A stretch of DNA of 64,000 bases from Paenibacillus azoreducens. Lineage in GTDB: Bacteria > Bacillota > Bacilli > Paenibacillales > Paenibacillaceae. The DNA lies in contig NZ_AP025343.1 of assembly GCF_021654775.1 (NCBI RefSeq), positions 3,377,501-3,441,500 on the forward strand. Reading direction: 5' to 3'. Shown here in pieces: positions 17,708 through 26,974 of the stretch. Below the pieces are notes generated by a model. It had not been told where the DNA came from. It was given only the letters and a program-made list of their open reading frames with translations, and searched no databases. Within the stretch, counting starts at the first letter, position 1. Each line of letters begins with the position of its first letter. The translations under genes and the position numbers were made by a program.

Positions 17708-18166
17708 TTATTTTATGATCTTGAAATCATTCAAATGATGATTTTTAAAAAAAACAGAAGGAGAGATCATTTCTTTAGCATCCCTTATTCGTTCAACTAC
17801 AAAATTCTCGATAGGTGTTGGCAATTCATTAACATCAAAGAATCTAACTTCATCAATTTCTATTCCATCAGGAATTGGAGTGCCATGCCACTCTAAGGCC
17901 TTAAAAATAAAGACATAAGCATTTCTGTGTGGTAAGAAATACATTCCGCTTAAGATAATTTTTGCTGGATCAATATCAATATTTATTTCTTCCTTACATT
18001 CTCTTAGCGCAGTATCCCAAGCAGATTCTGTATCCTCTTGAATACCACCAGGAATATGCCACTTTTTTTCTCCGTAAGTTTGATGAACAAGCAAAACCCT
18101 GTCTTGGTCATCAAATAAAACGAACCCCGCTGAATCCCTTGATCGAGCATAGTTTGTGTTGATCAC
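17708..18166 (-). CDS. Nudix hydrolase, first of a tandem pair
   Basis: Nudix protein of 152 residues, paralogue of the one downstream. The box reads IPGGIQEDTESAWDTALREC with KEE intact, but the final glycine of the consensus is an asparagine (KEEINI). The metal-binding residues remain, so activity is plausible. GAGGTG precedes the start. The C-terminal tails of the two copies differ most, which suggests different substrates or relaxed constraint. Confidence 0.82.
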   Translation of the reverse strand: MINTNYARSRDSAGFVLFDDQDRVLLVHQTYGEKKWHIPGGIQEDTESAWDTALRECKEEINIDIDPAKIILSGMYFLPHRNAYVFIFKALEWHGTPIPDGIEIDEVRFFDVNELPTPIENFVVERIRDAKEMISPSVFFKNHHLNDFKIIK

Positions 18167-18785
18167 AATAACACCTCGAGCTTCCCAATTTAACTTTCCT
18201 AAGATAGCATTTTTGTTGTTAACGATGCTATTAAGATCTTATGTCATTTGTCACAATTATTTGTATACATTTTGTTATTATTTTTTGTCGTTGTATTTCA
18301 GCGATCTTACATTCGACTCAGTCCTGTTGCTTGCAGAGGGAGTGGTATACCCATGAGAAGTCGAATACCGTATCGACAATATTTTCAACTCTGCACTGAA
18401 TTAAAGCTTCGAGCTCATCTTATTAAGTCTGTTATTAAGCACAATGCATTCCGTACAGGAACCCGAATCTCCTTTAGGCGATACTGATTTTTTCCTGGAA
18501 ATTAGGTGGAAGAACACACATAATACACTTTTTCGTACGCTGCTATCGGTTGTGTTTCGAATACAATTAATCCCTCGGGTGAAAAGAGATGGTAAAGCCG
18601 AGTTCTTGTCCTAACGAAAGTTTAAGTGGATTTCAATGCAAAACCTCGAAAACATCTCCTTCAATAAAACTAATGCTTCCACCGAGGGTCTGCTTTTTTG
18701 TATGAAGGATCGATATGCAATTTATTAAAGCCGTTTCGCTAATTAGAGTAACGCTCATGCTGTACCCCTTCCTGAATTGAAAGAA
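18167..18785. other. 619-bp AT-rich stretch without a recognised gene
   Basis: No open frame here has a ribosome binding site, a domain or family-like composition. Two overlapping short frames on the plus strand (18156-18487) look like chance. I see no clear repeat or terminator. Confidence 0.4.
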
Positions 18786-19796
18786 TTACTTGTCTCGATT
18801 TTCCCAAAGTACTTTAGGAAGGGTCGGATTGTTTTCCCAGAAAGCAACGTCAATTGATGCTCCGACGGATAGTTGCAAATCTCGTACATCTTCATCACTG
18901 ATATGGATCCGATATGGGACATCGTCCATTCTTATGTACATTCTCGTATTCTCTCCAGCACTTTTGAAAGGCTCATATTGCTCAACGAACCAAATTTGAC
19001 CGTCCTTCTCCAAAATGCAGTTATTGTACTGGATTCTGTTCGGTTGCGGGAGCGCTACTTTTTCCTCGACCTCAAATACGTGTCTTGCAGATGTGGTGCT
19101 GTTGCCTTCATGTTTTGCGGTTCCAGAAGTACCCTCGGCTATTACTTGTTCCCTGTTCTCGTCTGTCGGATTGATGTTCTTTGCGGTCTCGGAGGTACTT
19201 TTAATCAATCCATGTCCATTGTTCTCTGGAGCCTTTTTCAAATCCGCCGAGCTAATGGACACAAGATCCACGCTGTTCAATTCAGCTGAAGATACTGTAG
19301 TATCTAGCGAGATGCCGTGGGAATTGGACAAGAGTCTAGCTTTTTCGAGGGACGTGAAATGAAGAAATAAGCGATCGAGTTGATTTCGTAAGTTCCAGAT
19401 GTCTGCAGCAGTAATTGTTTCCGAAGCATTATGAACTTGTTTTGAGAAGGTGATCCACATGTCATCTCCTTCGCGCTTCATTTGGTCGATATGATTTGTA
19501 AGCTCTCTCTGATATAAATCGTGAAGAGCTGTTTCAACAGTTCTCTTCAATTTATGAAATGCGAGAGATTTATCATGACTCGTAACGTTCTCAAGACTCC
19601 AGTACGGATTCTCTTCAACGTCATAAAGATTGTTCCATTCACGCTCTAGGGCATCAAGAATCAATGTGTCCCAACCCTCTGTGTTCCAAATGCTAGTTAG
19701 GTCGCTCAGTCCGTTACGAATATAGGGGTCCCGCCAACATTTATACGAAAATGGAGTTTGTTCACTAAAAAAGGCGCAAAAAAGCTCCCCCAACAA
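18786..19796 (-). CDS. unknown protein, probably 5'-truncated by the adjacent insertion sequence
   Basis: Open frame of 336 codons. The first visible residues FCAFFSEQTPFSYKCWRDPYIRNG look like the middle of a protein. The only start candidate is a TTG without a ribosome binding site, 48 bp from the IS110-family remnant. A helical N-terminal half (to about 150) is followed by a Ser/Thr/Asn-rich linker (about 160-250) and a beta-rich C-terminal domain (about 255-336; NCILEKDGQIWFVEQYEPF, IRMDDVPYRIHISDEDVR). I do not recognise the family. Composition and codon use look genuine, so it is probably the remaining part of a larger gene. Confidence 0.55.
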   Translation of the reverse strand: MLGELFCAFFSEQTPFSYKCWRDPYIRNGLSDLTSIWNTEGWDTLILDALEREWNNLYDVEENPYWSLENVTSHDKSLAFHKLKRTVETALHDLYQRELTNHIDQMKREGDDMWITFSKQVHNASETITAADIWNLRNQLDRLFLHFTSLEKARLLSNSHGISLDTTVSSAELNSVDLVSISSADLKKAPENNGHGLIKSTSETAKNINPTDENREQVIAEGTSGTAKHEGNSTTSARHVFEVEEKVALPQPNRIQYNNCILEKDGQIWFVEQYEPFKSAGENTRMYIRMDDVPYRIHISDEDVRDLQLSVGASIDVAFWENNPTLPKVLWENRDK

Positions 19797-19844
19797 TCGA
19801 AATTACAATTTTTAGGTCACTACGCAGGTTCTTGTTCTTGGATC

Positions 19845-20572
19845 TTAACCTGGTCCTTGTTTCTGAATTTGTTGGATCCAATATTCTAGGTTTCTTTCCT
19901 TCTTTGGTAAGTAATCCTCGCCAAGTTCCATGTACGGAGTGTGGTTTTTTAGCATTTCATAAATAATCCGCAGCATGAGGTGGGCCAACGCCATATTTGC
20001 TTTTTTCGGTCCTCGTCGTTTAACTAAACGATAATAAAAAGCTGATAGGCGTGTACCCCTCGTTCGTGTAGCTGCCCACGCCGCTTGACAAAGAATGGAC
20101 TTCAAATATTTATTTCCTTTACTCGAGTGCTTCTTTTTTTGCCTGCGCTCTCGTTATTCCCAGGACTTAGCCCTCCCCATGAAGCTAAATGTCCTTCAGA
20201 TGGAAAATTTGACATGTTGGCACTAATCTCGGCTAGAATGCTCGCCGCGGCATCCTTTTTGATCCCCGGAATAGTTACCAATAAATCCGTCTCTTTTTGA
20301 TAAGGAGAAAGTAACTTATCGATTAATGTTTCTAAATCTTGAATATGAGTTTCTAAGTACTTCAAATGGTCATAATGCATACGAATCATTTGACGATGAT
20401 GGTTACGCACACGTCCGTTTAAGGCGTCAATTAATTGGGGGACTTTCAGTCTTAATTTTGTTTTAACCATTGATATAAGTATACTTGCCTTTGAATTCGT
20501 TCCTTTACTTTGGAATGCAGTCATGGTACAAAAACGATGCAAAGGTGCCTTTCCTGTATCCAATTTATTCAA
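19845..20572 (-). pseudogene. IS110-family transposase remnant, frameshifted and lacking its RuvC-like half
   Basis: The piece at 20102-20572 carries the C-terminal Transposase_20 (IS116/IS110/IS902) region: PYQKETDLLVTIPGIKKDAAASILAEI then HLASWGGLSPGNNESAGKK. The same protein continues one frame away at 19845-20105 with KSILCQAAWAATRTRGTRLSAFYYRL and KKANMALAHLMLRIIYEML. The shift falls at a run of seven As, where a one-base change restores HSSKGNKYLKSIL. The N-terminal DEDD catalytic domain is missing: upstream sequence is unrelated. Together these make it inactive. It probably inserted into the gene now ending at 19796. Confidence 0.8.
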
Positions 20573-20747
20573 TGGATTACTTTTTCTTTTGGTTGTAGCT
20601 TTGTTTTATGCGCCATTCGAAGCACTTTTGTTGTATGTTGGCCTTGATTCGGCGATCATTCGCTCACTCGGAGGTACAGTGTTTTTTGCCATTTGCATTA
20701 TCTTGTATATGTTCTTCCGTTTCCGGAAAAAGACAGGGGCCCGTTAA
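20523..20747 (+). pseudogene. fragment of a small membrane protein between two transposase remnants
   Basis: Two strong hydrophobic segments (LLFLLVVALFYAPFEALLLYV and FFAICIILYMFF) followed by a basic tail FRFRKKTGAR look like the C-terminal end of a membrane protein. The first dozen codons overlap the transposase remnant on the other strand and are not part of it. No family is recognised. Confidence 0.35.
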
Positions 20748-20844
20748 AATAGCGATGGTAATGTATAACAGCAGTGTCCGTTTAAGGATTGTTGGGGTGA
20801 AAATATTCTTACATAATTCTCTTTATAACAGGTGAAAACGATGA

Positions 20845-21256
20845 AATGGCTTATACGCTCAGAAATTGCTTGCTATTCGAGGCGTAAATGTAACCAGCCT
20901 AGCCGGTGTGTTAGGTGAAGCCGGAGATCTTAGCGGCTATGTTCACGGAAATGCCTTGCTTCGCCATGCGGGTCTAAACTTGGCTGAGGCCAGCTCTGGG
21001 AAATGGCGTGGAAAAATGGTACTCAGCAAACGCGGCCGCCCTCGTCTCCGGCGTTTTCTTTATCTCATGACAATGTGTATGGTGATGACCAATCCGGAGA
21101 ATGCGAGCCTTACACCACCGCAATGTTGAGGAAAAGAAGCAAAAGAGGATGAAATCCATTATGAAATTGTGCGGTAAAGTGGCGCGTATGCTTGTGGGTC
21201 TTGCTAATAACAACAAACCATACGACTCGTCCAAAGTCGTTCCACAAGCAGCCTAA
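20845..21256 (+). pseudogene. second IS110-family transposase remnant, C-terminal part with a frameshift
   Basis: Starting after a stop, the frame reads YAQKLLAIRGVNVTSLAGVLGEAGDLSGYVHGNALLRHAGL and then SKRGRPRLRRFLYLMTM. This is the C-terminal half of an IS110-family transposase of a different subgroup from the one at 19845. Near 21098 one extra base throws the frame. The correct tail continues in the next frame as ALHHRNVEEKKQKRMKSIM to SSKVVPQAA and a stop at 21254-21256. The N-terminal catalytic half is absent. Confidence 0.8.
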
Positions 21257-21540
21257 AGCGAAGCTTTCCTCACCAGCTCATGCATTCGCAGGATGGACAA
21301 GAAGCACGGAGTATCGGCAGATGTTAAACAAAAGGGCTCGGACCCGTTCCGTTAGAAAAACCGACCTCCACCCCCTAGCCAGATGTGACGAAGGAATGAT
21401 AGGGCAGCGACCCGTTGAGACATGGGAGTGAGAATCGCTAGGGTGACGTGGAGACGTGCATGATATGGAACAAAGTGGGTATTGGACACAACACCCCTTG
21501 TTCCCGCATGCCCTTTCTATAGTCCCCAGCCACCGACTCC
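21257..21540 (+). other. non-coding tail of the second IS110-family remnant
   Basis: About 280 bp of higher GC content than its surroundings follow the transposase stop and contain no credible gene. IS110/IS1111-family elements carry a non-coding end that encodes a structured bridge RNA; in the IS1111 branch this lies downstream of the transposase. This segment could be such an end, but no fold was computed. The rest, 21541-21664, shows nothing. Confidence 0.3.
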
Positions 21541-21664
21541 CCCTGGATTCTTTTCTTTCATGATTAGCTCAGGGTGAAATCCTGCGAATTCATGAGTCTG
21601 AGTGAGGAAATTGAATTATTTCGAGGGAGTTTAACGCACCTTCAGACTAACCATTTGTTTCAGA

Positions 21665-21976
21665 TCATCTATCCGTTTCGTTAAATTGTATTGATTGCAC
21701 CTCTTCGGTTTTTGAGTTGAAAATAATCGAAACATAAACGCCGAATTCTGCTTGATCTCTCCGACGGAGCCAAAGCCTGAATTTCTCCTCTGTCTGCACC
21801 GGTGAAATAACTGAACGACCCATGTGCAAATAATCGATGATGGATGCATTTGGGTAACGTTTTTGCGTTTCCCGCATGGCTATTTTCCCAAACTTCGTGT
21901 AATCAGGGGCAGCATGAACATAACAAGGAGTCAACAGAACCATTGAGACGATAAAACAAAGTAAAGAACGGCGCAT
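21665..21976 (-). CDS. secreted DUF3889 family protein (YqzG-like)
   Basis: Small exported protein of 103 residues. The ATG at 21976 has GGAGGT five bases upstream; an ATG 12 bases earlier lies inside that site and is rejected. A signal peptide with cleavage after HAA (about residue 23) precedes a domain with the DUF3889 pattern FGKIAMRETQKRYPNASIIDYLHMGR, EKFRLWL and FGVYVSIIFNSKTEEV. The family is common in Bacillales and its function is unknown. Confidence 0.72.
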   Translation of the reverse strand: MRRSLLCFIVSMVLLTPCYVHAAPDYTKFGKIAMRETQKRYPNASIIDYLHMGRSVISPVQTEEKFRLWLRRRDQAEFGVYVSIIFNSKTEEVQSIQFNETDR

Positions 21977-22128
21977 ACTTACCTCCATGCAAGCATGAAA
22001 TTTTCAATCCATCGTTACTTTCCCCTTCAAGGATCCGCTTTATCCTGTCCGTTAGCATAATGCCTGAAGCCAGTTTAGCTCTGTAACTCCGTTAGGTACT
22101 AACCGTTGCCCTCCATCATATATAGAAG

Positions 22129-22155
22129 AAGCCGCTCTGACATATGGAGCGGCTT
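22129..22155 (-). terminator. terminator hairpin downstream of the nucleotidyltransferase gene
   Basis: Perfect 9-bp stem AAGCCGCTC (22129-22137) / GAGCGGCTT (22147-22155), 24 bp beyond the gene's stop on the minus strand. The T-run is weak (CTTCTTCT). Confidence 0.6.
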
Positions 22156-22178
22156 TCTGTGAGTAATTTGTTCAATGC

Positions 22179-22715
22179 TCAATCTAACTCTGTTATTATA
22201 CTATGCAGTATTTTCTTGCTAACTTCGTCCTTGGATCGAGGTTCCCTACCAATTTGTTTGTAAATCTCCTTTTCCTCCAAAAGTTGCCTCGGGCTCAAGA
22301 CATGTGCCGATATTCCGTTTAATATGAGGCTTTGTGGTAACAACGAATCATGTCGCCATACCCACTCTGGTAAGTCATTCATAATAATGCTTCCATCATC
22401 GGTATTGGTTATGTAGCCAAATGTAATTTCTACGTCACCCTTACGAAAATCAGACTGCCTCGCACGAAACTGTTCCCTCACTGACGTTTGCTCATAACCA
22501 GCTTCAGCAAGAGCGAATTCTAACTGCTCTCTGTTTTGTATCCATGTTATCAAGTCTATATCGTCATGTGGACGGGTGACTTTCCCGATTAAAAAATCGA
22601 TTGCCCATCCACCACGCAACCAGAATATGCATTCAATTCTTGCGCAAATTGCACTGATTTCACATAATACCCTTAATTGTGACTCTGTCTGATTTCCAAA
22701 CATTGGCTCTTTCAT
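22179..22715 (-). CDS. aminoglycoside-type nucleotidyltransferase family protein
   Basis: Nucleotidyltransferase of 178 residues of the PF10706-like group that includes the ANT(2'')-type adenylyltransferases. The signature is LRGGWAIDFLIGKVTRPHDDIDL around residues 33-55, where the two aspartates of DDIDL bind the metal. Such enzymes transfer AMP onto small molecules including aminoglycosides, but many chromosomal members have no known resistance role, and the substrate cannot be told here. AAGGGG precedes the start. It stands alone between decayed genes, which fits acquisition by transfer. Confidence 0.7.
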   Translation of the reverse strand: MKEPMFGNQTESQLRVLCEISAICARIECIFWLRGGWAIDFLIGKVTRPHDDIDLITWIQNREQLEFALAEAGYEQTSVREQFRARQSDFRKGDVEITFGYITNTDDGSIIMNDLPEWVWRHDSLLPQSLILNGISAHVLSPRQLLEEKEIYKQIGREPRSKDEVSKKILHSIITELD

Positions 22716-22936
22716 GATAATCCCCTTCTACAAATGAAATTCCTACCTCTTTGCACTATTCCAGATGCTGGCGTTACTCTATTATATCGTTATCCGTTTA
22801 AAACCTCATAATTGAGTCACTTAGATATTTTTGTTCCTCAACTCCAACCAAATTCTAATATAATCTAATTGTAGTCAAAATGAATTAATTGCGTAAAATA
22901 AAAAAACGGTTTTAATTAAACTTTACCTGTTAAGCA

Positions 22937-22966
22937 AAAGGCAGTTGGCTTTGGGTCAGCTGCCTT
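22937..22966 (-). terminator. terminator after the hydrolase pseudogene
   Basis: AAGGCAG (22938-22944) pairs with CTGCCTT (22960-22966). On the minus strand the stem is followed by TTTT. Confidence 0.6.
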
Positions 22967-22996
22967 CAAATATCTTCATTGAGCTACAGTCTCCCG

Positions 22997-23592
22997 TTAG
23001 TTCAATATCCAGTTGGTCCAATAATCCCAAGTTTTTGAACGAAGTACTTTCCCGTGACCAACGCCATCAACGGTCAGGAATTGAGAATTAGCTTCACTGC
23101 CACCAGATATTAATGTGTTATAAAACCTTTCGGTATGATAAGAACGAATAGTTTTATCTTCCTTGCCATGTATTAAAAGCAACCTACGATTGAGTAGGTT
23201 TTTAATATGGGGGAGTGGATTTAGAGTAGACTTCCGGATTAAAAAGTTATTCCATTCATTACCATCTATATTTCGAAACACATTTTCATGACACCGCCTT
23301 AGGTATGGCAGCAATGTGATTAGTTGCTTTCAGGTTCAGTTGATTTTTCATTTTGTTTTGTTGTTTCAAGCAAGGAACAGAATAAAACCGCAGAATCAGC
23401 TAATTCAGTCAATCCAAGAGCGCATGCTGCTACACCGCCACCATAACTACTACCAACTAATACAATCCGATTAATTGACCATAACACCTCTTTTTCAGTT
23501 GCTAAATCTACGGCTATGCCTTTTGAAAGAAGCTCCACTCCCTTTATAGCACCTTCTATGGATGTAGATGGACCAAATTTCCCATTTCCCAT
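22997..23592 (-). pseudogene. alpha/beta hydrolase broken by a frameshift and truncated at its N-terminus
   Basis: The upstream piece (23320-23592) holds the nucleophile elbow GSSYGGG. The downstream piece (22997-23314) holds the acid and base loops LLLIHGKEDKTIRSYHTERFY and VDGVGHGKVL. The serine, aspartate and histidine of a prolyl-oligopeptidase-like hydrolase are thus split over two frames, with the stop and several further stops between them. The N-terminal strand region is replaced near 23590 by an unrelated protein fragment. Not functional as it stands. Confidence 0.75.
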
Positions 23593-23888
23593 AGCTTTGC
23601 CAGCTCGAAAGTATGCTTGTGAACTCCGTTTACATAAAACTTAACCTTATAAGTAGAACCGGAATCGAGCAAAAGTTGCAAACTAATATTGACTTTGTCG
23701 CCACCTTTGAACTCTCCCAAAGTTCCACCTGCATCTGTTCCAGGAACGCTAGAACTTCGCAAACCACTTCCATCATTCTGAAAGGTTCGGTCTTTTGTTT
23801 GGAAATAAAGGAACAACGGAACTGATCCGAAAACTAATACGAGAACTACTAAAAAGGAGCCTAAGGAGGTCCCTTTAATGTAACACTT
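23556..23888 (-). pseudogene. fragment of a membrane-anchored unknown protein
   Basis: The open frame starts after a stop near 23891. It encodes a membrane helix (LGSFLVVLVLVFGSVPLFLYF), then a beta-rich extracellular segment with Gly/Ser turns (GGTLGEFKGGDKVNISLQLLLDSG). It breaks off at the hydrolase fragment near 23590. No start codon with a ribosome binding site is seen. The family is not recognised. Confidence 0.4.
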
Positions 23889-24057
23889 TTACTTCACTTC
23901 ACGAATGTTATTGATGAGCTAATAGTTAATGAATACCGTCGTGATGTTGTTAGCTTAGGTAGAGAAGTTGACGATCGGAGTAAGCTTAGTTCTTTTTACG
24001 CCAAATTTTTAATTTGCGGCTTACTTAAGCTTTTAAAAAATTAAAGCGATGCTAACT

Positions 24058-25077
24058 CTAGTCTGAAATAACTGAGTAGTTGTTAATAATACCGCCATCC
24101 TTGGCCCAAATTTTTGTGATCTTGTCTCTAATGGAATCGTATTGATAAAGATATTTTTGCTTAGCCTTTGTTCCATGGTCATCTTGAAGAACATTGTATT
24201 TCTTCGGTATTCCAATAAAATAAACATACCTTCCGTCTGAAGAAAACTGAGGTTGTTGGAGGCTCAATAAATCTTTGGTATGTGAAGAGAGTATAGTGTT
24301 GAAAGTTCCCTTTTCGGCATTTAATTCATAAATTAAAAAATTAGAATCATCAGATTCGGGTTTCTCATTTACTGAGAACAGAATTTTGCCTTTATTAACT
24401 GAGAAGTCCTGGATGTGTTTTTCAACAGAACCCACATCTTTTAATTTAAATCCGTTTGAATTGTAAATGCTGAAGGTATACCTAGCTGGCTTAAAGGAAC
24501 CCTGATTTTGATTGAAATCATTAATCTTTTGATGTGACTCTTTTTCTGAAAAGCTAAGGACGTAGACCTTACCGTCTTGATTTAAATCAAAATCCTTTAC
24601 ACTTGTATCTAAATCATTCTGATTCCAAATGTCCACTTTTTTTGAATCAAGATCATATACTGCGATATGAAAATTTCGCGCACCATTTATTAATACGCGC
24701 ATATATATCTTTTTTCTTAATTCATCTAATTTTAAGAAATCAATAGAAGAGAAACCATTCGTTAACTGTTGTTCTTCTTTATTTTTAAGATTTATTTCAA
24801 AAAGCTGCGTGTTATTATCAGAATCAAAATCAGTAAAATATAAAGTTTCATCATCTTTTGATAAAACAGAAGTGGGGTAATCTGAAGCATTTTTACTGTA
24901 TAGAGCATGATTTTTTCCATTGTGAAAATTATAATATGTAACTTTAAGTTCTTGGTCTGTAAACGTGATTAACAGCTTGTCGTTACTTAATTGCTTTGTA
25001 GTACTTTTATCAAATATAAACCAAGCAGTCGATACTAAGAGTAATAAGCAAAGGGTCGTAGATAAAGCTCTTTTCAC
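24058..25077 (-). CDS. exported or membrane-anchored TolB-like beta-propeller protein
   Basis: 339 residues with one N-terminal hydrophobic helix (LSTTLCLLLLVSTAWFIF) acting as signal anchor, then about seven strand-rich blades containing TolB-like turns such as VLSKDDETLYFTDFD, LNQDGKVYVLSFS and FSSDGRYVYFIG. The GTG start has AAGGCGGG upstream. No enzymatic motif is visible; such propellers usually bind proteins or glycans. It seems intact, unlike the propeller at 15320, which it resembles only in general fold. Confidence 0.6.
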   Translation of the reverse strand: MKRALSTTLCLLLLVSTAWFIFDKSTTKQLSNDKLLITFTDQELKVTYYNFHNGKNHALYSKNASDYPTSVLSKDDETLYFTDFDSDNNTQLFEINLKNKEEQQLTNGFSSIDFLKLDELRKKIYMRVLINGARNFHIAVYDLDSKKVDIWNQNDLDTSVKDFDLNQDGKVYVLSFSEKESHQKINDFNQNQGSFKPARYTFSIYNSNGFKLKDVGSVEKHIQDFSVNKGKILFSVNEKPESDDSNFLIYELNAEKGTFNTILSSHTKDLLSLQQPQFSSDGRYVYFIGIPKKYNVLQDDHGTKAKQKYLYQYDSIRDKITKIWAKDGGIINNYSVISD

Positions 25078-25146
25078 AGTATTTCCCGCCTTTTTAAAAA
25101 CAGAAGTAAAGAGGAATCATCCTCATTACTTCTGCATAGTTTATGG

Positions 25147-25627
25147 TTATTGGTATTGTTTTAATAGGAATTCTTGGATCGCTATCGATTGATCTGCTTC
25201 ATCGATCATGACGACGCGTTCGATGGAAAATGGCGTTTTGTATAGTCGTGTTGAAAAAGTAATTGTAGCCGACGAATCAGATACTTGTTCAACCTGATAT
25301 TGCCATGGCACTTGGCAGGCTTCACCATGAAAATTGTGCATCACGCCATGACAGAAGCTGTCTTTCTCCTGCATTAGGGAACAGAATTTGCCAGCCTCCT
25401 GGGTAGCACTGCAGCCATCGCTCCTTTGAAGTATGACAGTAATCGACTCGATGGCCAAGCTTCGCAATTCCCCAAGGACTTTCCCACAGGATGTTGTTGT
25501 CATGTATACAGATTTTATAGATATCTCCGCCTTTTTCAGGTAGAAACTCCACCAACAATCCGTTTCCGATGACTTGCAAAACCTCCATTTGACCTGGATT
25601 TGTAATTATTTTGATATCCAAGGCCAT
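25147..25627 (-). pseudogene. frameshifted aldose 1-epimerase-like (galactose mutarotase fold) gene
   Basis: The N-terminal part (25322-25627) reads FLPEKGGDIYKI and LQCYPGGWQILFPNAGE, typical of mutarotase-fold proteins. The same sequence continues one frame away as HGEACQVPWQYQVEQV and FSIERVVMIDEADQS. Removing one T from the run near 25337 joins them. The product ends after about 160 residues, whereas relatives reach around 300, so it also lacks its C-terminal half. GGAAGGGG precedes the start. Non-functional. Confidence 0.7.
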
Positions 25628-26190
25628 TTCCCCTTCCTACAAAATTCCGAATTTTTGGAATATATAATGAAATATTTTGGGGCAAGATTCTTTGTAAAAT
25701 TGAACAATCGTTCTAGCTGGGATTCCAGAAGCTACAGCTATTGCTTAAAGTGGTGCCACATTGGTCCGTACTCATTTTCCAACCTCTCCAAAAAGATTGC
25801 AGAATAAAGTCCTTTGATCCCACCACCGTCAATAGGAAAGAATTTCATACTTTTTTTAGTCAATTAACTTCCCCTTTCTGGTTTCCAAACCGTATAAACA
25901 TAAGGTTCGTGACTATTATAATACTCCAGCATATGGGATTACACCAATTTTCAACCTCCTACCAGTTCGTATATCTAGTACATTGGTCTTCGCGGAAGTT
26001 AGATACTTATCTAACCGGTTATCGGAACATGTTCTTGTCCTTTTTGGCAATCGGTACAAGAACTTGTACTAAAATAAGAAAGCCGCTTTAATAGCGACTT
26101 TCAATGGGTCAATGTTTTTGTCCTCAGACAACTAAGTATTGTCTTGCGTTTTTGCGGTAGCCTATTTCATGGATATTACTTGAGGTACAA
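25628..26190. other. AT-rich stretch with a dispersed repeat, no gene recognised
   Basis: Apart from the repeat listed at 26026-26125 I see no coding signal. The two open frames on the plus strand (25574-26091) lack ribosome binding sites and family-like content. Confidence 0.4.
26026..26125. repeat. dispersed repeat of the GTTCTTGTCC family, copy 1
   Basis: Begins with ATGTTCTTGTCC, carries GGTACAAGAACTTGTAC in the middle, then a hairpin of the form AAAGCCGCT...AGCGACTTT, and ends with TGTTTTTGTCC. The second half matches 39755-39808 closely. A related left-end block lies at 29894-29935. Probably a non-autonomous insertion element or a pair of element ends. Confidence 0.7.
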
Positions 26191-26403
26191 TTACTGTTCA
26201 AGTCCTACAAAATTGCATCGCCAATCAGACACCCACGCAGGAAAATACCCTAATCGGTGAGCTACTATCTGTGAAGCAATGTTACTTGCGATTACGTCAT
26301 AACTCGGTATCTCACCACGTTCCAAAATTTCAAAAGTTAACCTGTTTACAAGATAACTATCCAATCCCAAATTGCTATGCCAATTTGTCACAGTTTTTAG
26401 CAT
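26191..26403 (-). CDS. small hypothetical protein
   Basis: 70 codons (DSYLVNRLTFEILERGEIPSYDVIASNIASQIV), predicted helical and soluble. I do not recognise it. It is the last of four small frames on the minus strand (26191-27384) that may be pieces of one mobile-element gene set. Confidence 0.3.
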   Translation of the reverse strand: MLKTVTNWHSNLGLDSYLVNRLTFEILERGEIPSYDVIASNIASQIVAHRLGYFPAWVSDWRCNFVGLEQ

Positions 26404-26458
26404 ATTTCACTTGCTCCTGCCACACCAACAACTTCCCCGTCTTGCTTCGCAAGCACAG

Positions 26459-26692
26459 CTAGATCAGTCTGTCAAGGAAGATAAGATTCGTATCATAAAT
26501 AATAGCTTCATTGAGTCTTGTGACATCAAATAAACTAACCACTTCTTCTCGCTTAATCAGTTCAAATGAAAAAAATTCGGTGGTGCCATTGGCTTTATTT
26601 TTTTTCAGGTAGAAAATGCAAGTAAAGACCTCTGATAAATGGTAAGGAGAATACGGTATCCCTGTCTTTGCCCTACATCTATGTTTTAGCAA
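26459..26692 (-). CDS. small hypothetical protein or fragment
   Basis: 77 codons. The central part TTEFFSFELIKREEVVSLFDVTRLNEAII looks like real protein with alternating strand and helix, but the first residues look random, so this may be the C-terminal end of a larger gene. No family recognised. Confidence 0.3.
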   Translation of the reverse strand: MLKHRCRAKTGIPYSPYHLSEVFTCIFYLKKNKANGTTEFFSFELIKREEVVSLFDVTRLNEAIIYDTNLIFLDRLI

Positions 26693-26719
26693 TTGACAAC
26701 CGTTCGGGTGTAGCCGACA

Positions 26720-26974
26720 CTACAATTGATTTTCCCATAGACACAATTTCGAAAAATGTGCCTTCCTCGGAAATGGTCTTCGTCCAGGATTTTCTTTAGC
26801 TTCAACAAAAATAATGCTATCCTTCTCAGCGTTCAGGTCATCGATCGAGCATTCCAGGTCAATTTCAAGCTGTGTCTTTACAAATTCTCTTTTCAGCCAA
26901 TAATGATTCTGATACGCAATATACTGTTCCATCCGTATCAGTAAATCGACCAACTCAGGCTTAGTAAGCTGCAT
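26720..26974 (-). CDS. small hypothetical protein
   Basis: 84 codons, starting MQLTKPELVDLLIRMEQYIAYQNHYWLKREFV: an amphipathic helix followed by a charged region. The N-terminus looks genuine, while the tail (PGRRPFPRKAHFSKLCLWENQL) looks like read-through into non-coding sequence, so it may be truncated. Function unknown. Confidence 0.4.
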   Translation of the reverse strand: MQLTKPELVDLLIRMEQYIAYQNHYWLKREFVKTQLEIDLECSIDDLNAEKDSIIFVEAKENPGRRPFPRKAHFSKLCLWENQL

